Source: Paracentrotus lividus
Taxonomy: Eukaryota; Echinodermata; Echinoidea; Camarodonta; Echinidae
Reading direction: 5' to 3'
DNA length: 64,000 bases
Assembly (NCBI GenBank): GCA_940671915.1
Contig: CALNVZ010003433.1
Coordinates: 33,860,476 to 33,924,475 of the forward strand
Below the pieces are notes generated by a model, which saw only the letters and a list, made by a program, of their open reading frames with translations, was not told the origin of the DNA and searched no databases. A program made the position numbers and the translations under genes. This document shows positions 60,724 through 64,000 of the stretch, in pieces (position 1 is the first letter of the stretch; each line of letters opens with the position of its first letter).

Positions 60724-61610
60724 TAGGGAGACTGGGGTATTATGGCCCTGGGGTAATTATGGCCCCTTTGTCTTTGAGAGCTTATAACTCTTTGCTGCAT
60801 ACACAATGATAATTTAATTTTTAACACATGCCTAGCTAAAACTCTTCCTTACTTATCATATGAAAAATAAGCCATTTACATGAAATTTTTTGTGCTATGG
60901 GGAGCTTAAAGGTACCGGCAATTACAATTCTCGTTTGTTGCAAAGGGCAAGTCTGCTTTTTTTATGTGGGGTGTGATATCATTAATAAAATCATTTAAGA
61001 TGAAATTTTGATTGAAAACTGAAACAATGGAGGTAAAAAAAAACACGACAGAAAATTCCACCCTGATATCTTCAATAGTAGAGGAGCTGTAAAGGGGGAT
61101 CAAATTGAAAATGTCATTTTGGGGTAATTATGGCCCCAATGCGTAAACAGTGTATAAGCGCAAGATAAGCGTAGATGGGGACATTATCATGGGTAGCAAT
61201 TTTGGTACATAAAAATGTTTGCTTTGATGCACAAATCTTCAACCATTTTGGCCTGAACGCAATTATTGATTTTAATAATTGTTTGGTGGTTGAATAGTGT
61301 ATTAGGAATACCCAACAACATTTATTATATATTACCATCATTAATTAGCATAATATCTTTGAATTCATACAGTCATTACAATAGGGGCCTTAAATACCCA
61401 ACCCGTGGGGTAATTATGGCCCCCCAAAGTTGTTAACATAATGGTGATTAATACGGAAATGAGAAGTAGCAGGTTTATACTTTCCTTTGTATATTATAGG
61501 TATATGGACCAGCTGTATTTTTACATATTTAGAATATCATTGGACTTTTCATTTAATGGTAGTAATAGGAAATGTGAAAAAGGGGGCCATAATTACCCCA
61601 GTCTCCCCTA
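60724..61610. mobile_element. 883-bp TA-flanked MITE with repeated ATTATGGCC motifs
   Basis: Body 60726-61608. The left gggagactggggta and right taccccagtctcccc ends are inverted. ggggtaattatggcccc recurs at about 60750, 61121 and 61408 (+), and inverted at the right end. No transposase frame. Confidence 0.85.
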
Positions 61611-61766
61611 CATCATAAACTCTTTTGAAGTCATTAATATATTTTGAGGATTTTTTCCCCTATCAAAGATAGCTTGTGAAAACCCGTGCAACTCAACAAT
61701 ACCGTATACTCCTAAATCTTTCCATGAATTGTGACAATACATATTTGAAGTGCAGATTATTATTTA

Positions 61767-61930
61767 ACCACTTGACTGCTGCATGGTGCTAATTGCAAAG
61801 TAGGGGTGTGGTGCTGGCACTTCAAAACAGACAAAGCTCAGACAATAGCATGATCATGTAATATTACGAGGCCAGCGCACAGTGTACAAACGCCAAGCAC
61901 GTAATATTACATGGTCCGCAACCAAGTGGA
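61767..61930 (+). repeat. Short dispersed repeat, copy 2
   Basis: Same orientation and block order as 40511-40677, with accacttg and caagtgg at the ends, here better matched as inverted repeats. Confidence 0.85.
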
Positions 61931-62089
61931 TCATGTATATTGCCCCAAAGATTTATCATGTTTGCCATAAAATCATAGTTTAAATTATTTTGGAATATAT
62001 ATAGCTTGAAAGAGTTTAGAAATGTACATGTAGGACTTCCTGCATAAAAACGCATTGCTAATTATTAAATACATTCATGTTACACTGAC

Positions 62090-62547
62090 CTGGAAATGAC
62101 TTCTGAAAGCTGATGCAGAAATGTTTCCAGACTTTCATGATGAGTTCCATTAAATTGGAAATTTCCTTTAGTGATCTGAGGAAAGCAGTCCTGTAACAAC
62201 AAGACAGTTTGAAGATTGAAATAAAAAAAAGTTGCCCAGTATACAACCTTAATTAATATTGTGATTATGAATTGTTAAAATGTAATTATTATAATCCAAC
62301 ATACAAAATGTACATGTACCTGTACACAGATATAATTTTTGTAGCTGGTCATATTCAGACTAAGTGGGACATTTAGCTGAAATTTTAATGTGGCGCTGTG
62401 CCTTTGAAAATGCAAATTAGGATCTGAAATCAACACAAAGGCTTCTTTAAAATAAAAACAATTATTTAAGTTCAAACATTATGTGATCCAGTTTTCTTAC
62501 GCTGAATAATTGAGCAAACAGGAATTTGCACGTATGGGACTATGGTG
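62090..62547 (-). CDS. Three candidate exons of an unidentified - strand gene
   Basis: Candidate exons on the - strand are 62547-62501, 62423-62320 and 62190-62090. The second has acceptor gttgatttcag and donor gtacat; the third acceptor cttgttgttacag and donor gtcagt; the first has donor gtaaga but a weak acceptor. Phases agree in series (1, then 0, then 2), and each exon is open. Conceptual blocks include VPYVQIPVCSIIQ, HPNLHFQRHSATLKFQL and FNGTHHESLETFLHQLSEVI. I do not recognise the family. The second and third exons are the better supported. Upstream exons would lie beyond the window end, and downstream exons between 57 and 62 kb. Confidence 0.4.
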
Positions 62548-62693
62548 CTTTAAATGCCTCTTATTCTTAATACCAATCACTTTTGTCAGAATTTTTTTGC
62601 TTAAAGTAATTTTCATGGACTACTCTAACATGGCATATAAATACAGGTAATTTGGATTTAGTTATTTACTTGAAATGTTGAATTTAAGGCACT

Positions 62694-63089
62694 GGTCGTG
62701 TCACTCACATTTTGGATGTCGTGTCACTCACGACACATAGAGGTGGACCATTTTCAACAGAGAGGGAATGATTGATAAACACAATAAATGTCAGAGAGGT
62801 ACACTATTCATATACATATACCAGCAATTATGGTACCCTTACAGTTCTACTTGGTCACAAATCGAACCATAACCAATGATGGTCAGAAACCCATGTCTTT
62901 TTTCTGTCGTGTCACTCACGCACTGTTTTTTAATCATAATTTCCAGGACCAATAGTAAAATTCAAATCCAACTGGTAATGACACATGCCACTCCTACATT
63001 ATACATAATATGGTAGTTATGATCCATTCATAACCTACAAGTGCAAAGATATGCGCCCTTCTATCAGTCCAAATGTCGTGTCACTCACG
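62694..63089 (+). repeat. Four copies of GTCGTGTCACTCAC
   Basis: Copies at 62694, 62718, 62906 and 63075, at irregular spacing (24, 188 and 169 bp), three followed by G. Sequence between copies is dissimilar. Confidence 0.8.
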
Positions 63090-64000
63090 TTTGAATATGA
63101 CCAGCTGTAATCATTTTCAAATTAGACATAAAATTTGATTACATTTTGAATAAGATTACTATTCTGTCTTTTACATGTATTTGATTATAATACATGAATA
63201 ATATTTTCATTTACTTCCTTCCAAATACCACTTGAAATTATGATTATGTATTAGCTAAGACAACAGTATGATTATCAATAGTTGATAATACAGTAATGAC
63301 CAACGAACGTAGAGGGCGACAACACAAAACAGTGTTGCTTTTAGGAAGGTCCACTCGATACGCGCATACAATTGAAGTACGCGCACAATTTAGTAGGCAT
63401 GCCAACGAAAACATCAGTCGATATAATACACTGCACAGATTAATAGCAAAATAGAGACAAAATGACAGATCATCACAAGAAAATATTAAAATAATAAAAA
63501 TAAAAAAATATGTTACAAAAATTCATAATAAAATACATATTTTGTAATTTTTTAGTACCGGTACTGAAATATTGAATTAAAATTATTTTTAATCTTCAGT
63601 AAATTGGAGTTGTTGTTGTCCCTGAATTAACCAATGTGCTAAATTTACGCCATTTCAGCTCACCCAATTTGGTTCCACACAAATCCTCTCAGCTCACTTT
63701 TTTGGTAGATTGTAGATTTGATTTTTTTTCATTTTTTCATTTTTATGGTTATCAATTAAATAACTTGAAAATAAATTATTATGTGGAAAAATATCAAAGA
63801 TATATTTCTGAATTTTTTATTTAATTTTAATAAAGATAATAATTATTTCTAATTTTTTTGTTTTTAATATGATCATGAAGATTTGTGAGGTTGCACTTTC
63901 TTCTGCTAAGTTTCGCTGCACCATCAAAATGCCCCAGGTTTCACAGCGGTAAATATTTCCCCCTTGACTCGTGTGTTAATTTTAGATTTCGAAACGTTAG
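63090..64000. other. AT-rich end of window
   Basis: No exon or clear repeat was recognised. Confidence 0.45.

Noticed and set aside
1-64000. CRISPR arrays, bacterial operons, rRNA or tRNA genes
   Set aside because: The repeats are MITEs, minisatellites or simple tracts; no spacer-repeat structure, cas genes, or cloverleaf-type RNA genes were seen by eye.

Overview
The window is animal nuclear DNA: AT-rich, intron-rich and dense in non-autonomous transposons. Long poly-A, poly-G and dinucleotide tracts, frequent acatgtac palindromes and several TTAA- or TA-flanked inverted-repeat families suggest a marine invertebrate, most plausibly an echinoderm such as a sea urchin. That placement is inference from sequence style and was not tested by a search. 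No bacterial-type operons, rRNA, tRNA or CRISPR arrays were seen.

Two recognisable protein-coding genes lie head-to-tail on the + strand. Both encode small single-LIM cysteine-rich proteins of the CRIP family. Gene A (2404-16981) encodes 82 residues in four coding exons. Gene B (25711-44521) encodes 83 residues in four coding exons. Introns fall at the same codons with the same phases (1, 0, 1), first coding exons are both 40 nt and third coding exons both 55 nt, so the pair arose by tandem duplication. Gene A has a two-residue insertion inside its second zinc finger. The long first introns (10.6 and 15.3 kb) are filled with repeats.

Downstream, 48.1-53.5 kb holds a decayed non-LTR retrotransposon on the - strand: an ORF1 RNA-binding region, an APE-type endonuclease, a reverse transcriptase and a (TTGAA)n tail. 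Its ORF1 is interrupted by a 274-bp inverted-repeat element with a perfect 9-bp target duplication. From 57.9 to 61.6 kb come a 2.6-kb TA-flanked inverted-repeat element with a TTAA-flanked element nested in it, then a TA-flanked element carrying repeated GGGGTAATTATGGCCCC motifs. At 62.1-62.5 kb three - strand candidate exons with compatible splice phases may belong to an unidentified gene.

Other items are an inverted-orientation pair of a CTCGAG-rich foldback family (18.4 and 29.9 kb), a 30-bp minisatellite that creates long artefactual open frames (32 kb), a foldback built of ~14-bp degenerate repeats (37 kb), CACGTG-containing repeats in intron 1 of gene B, and about a dozen MITE-like elements. 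The window looks like an ordinary metazoan gene neighbourhood. I found no convincing new defence, biosynthetic or enzymatic system; the novelty is in the LIM duplicates and the repeat architecture.
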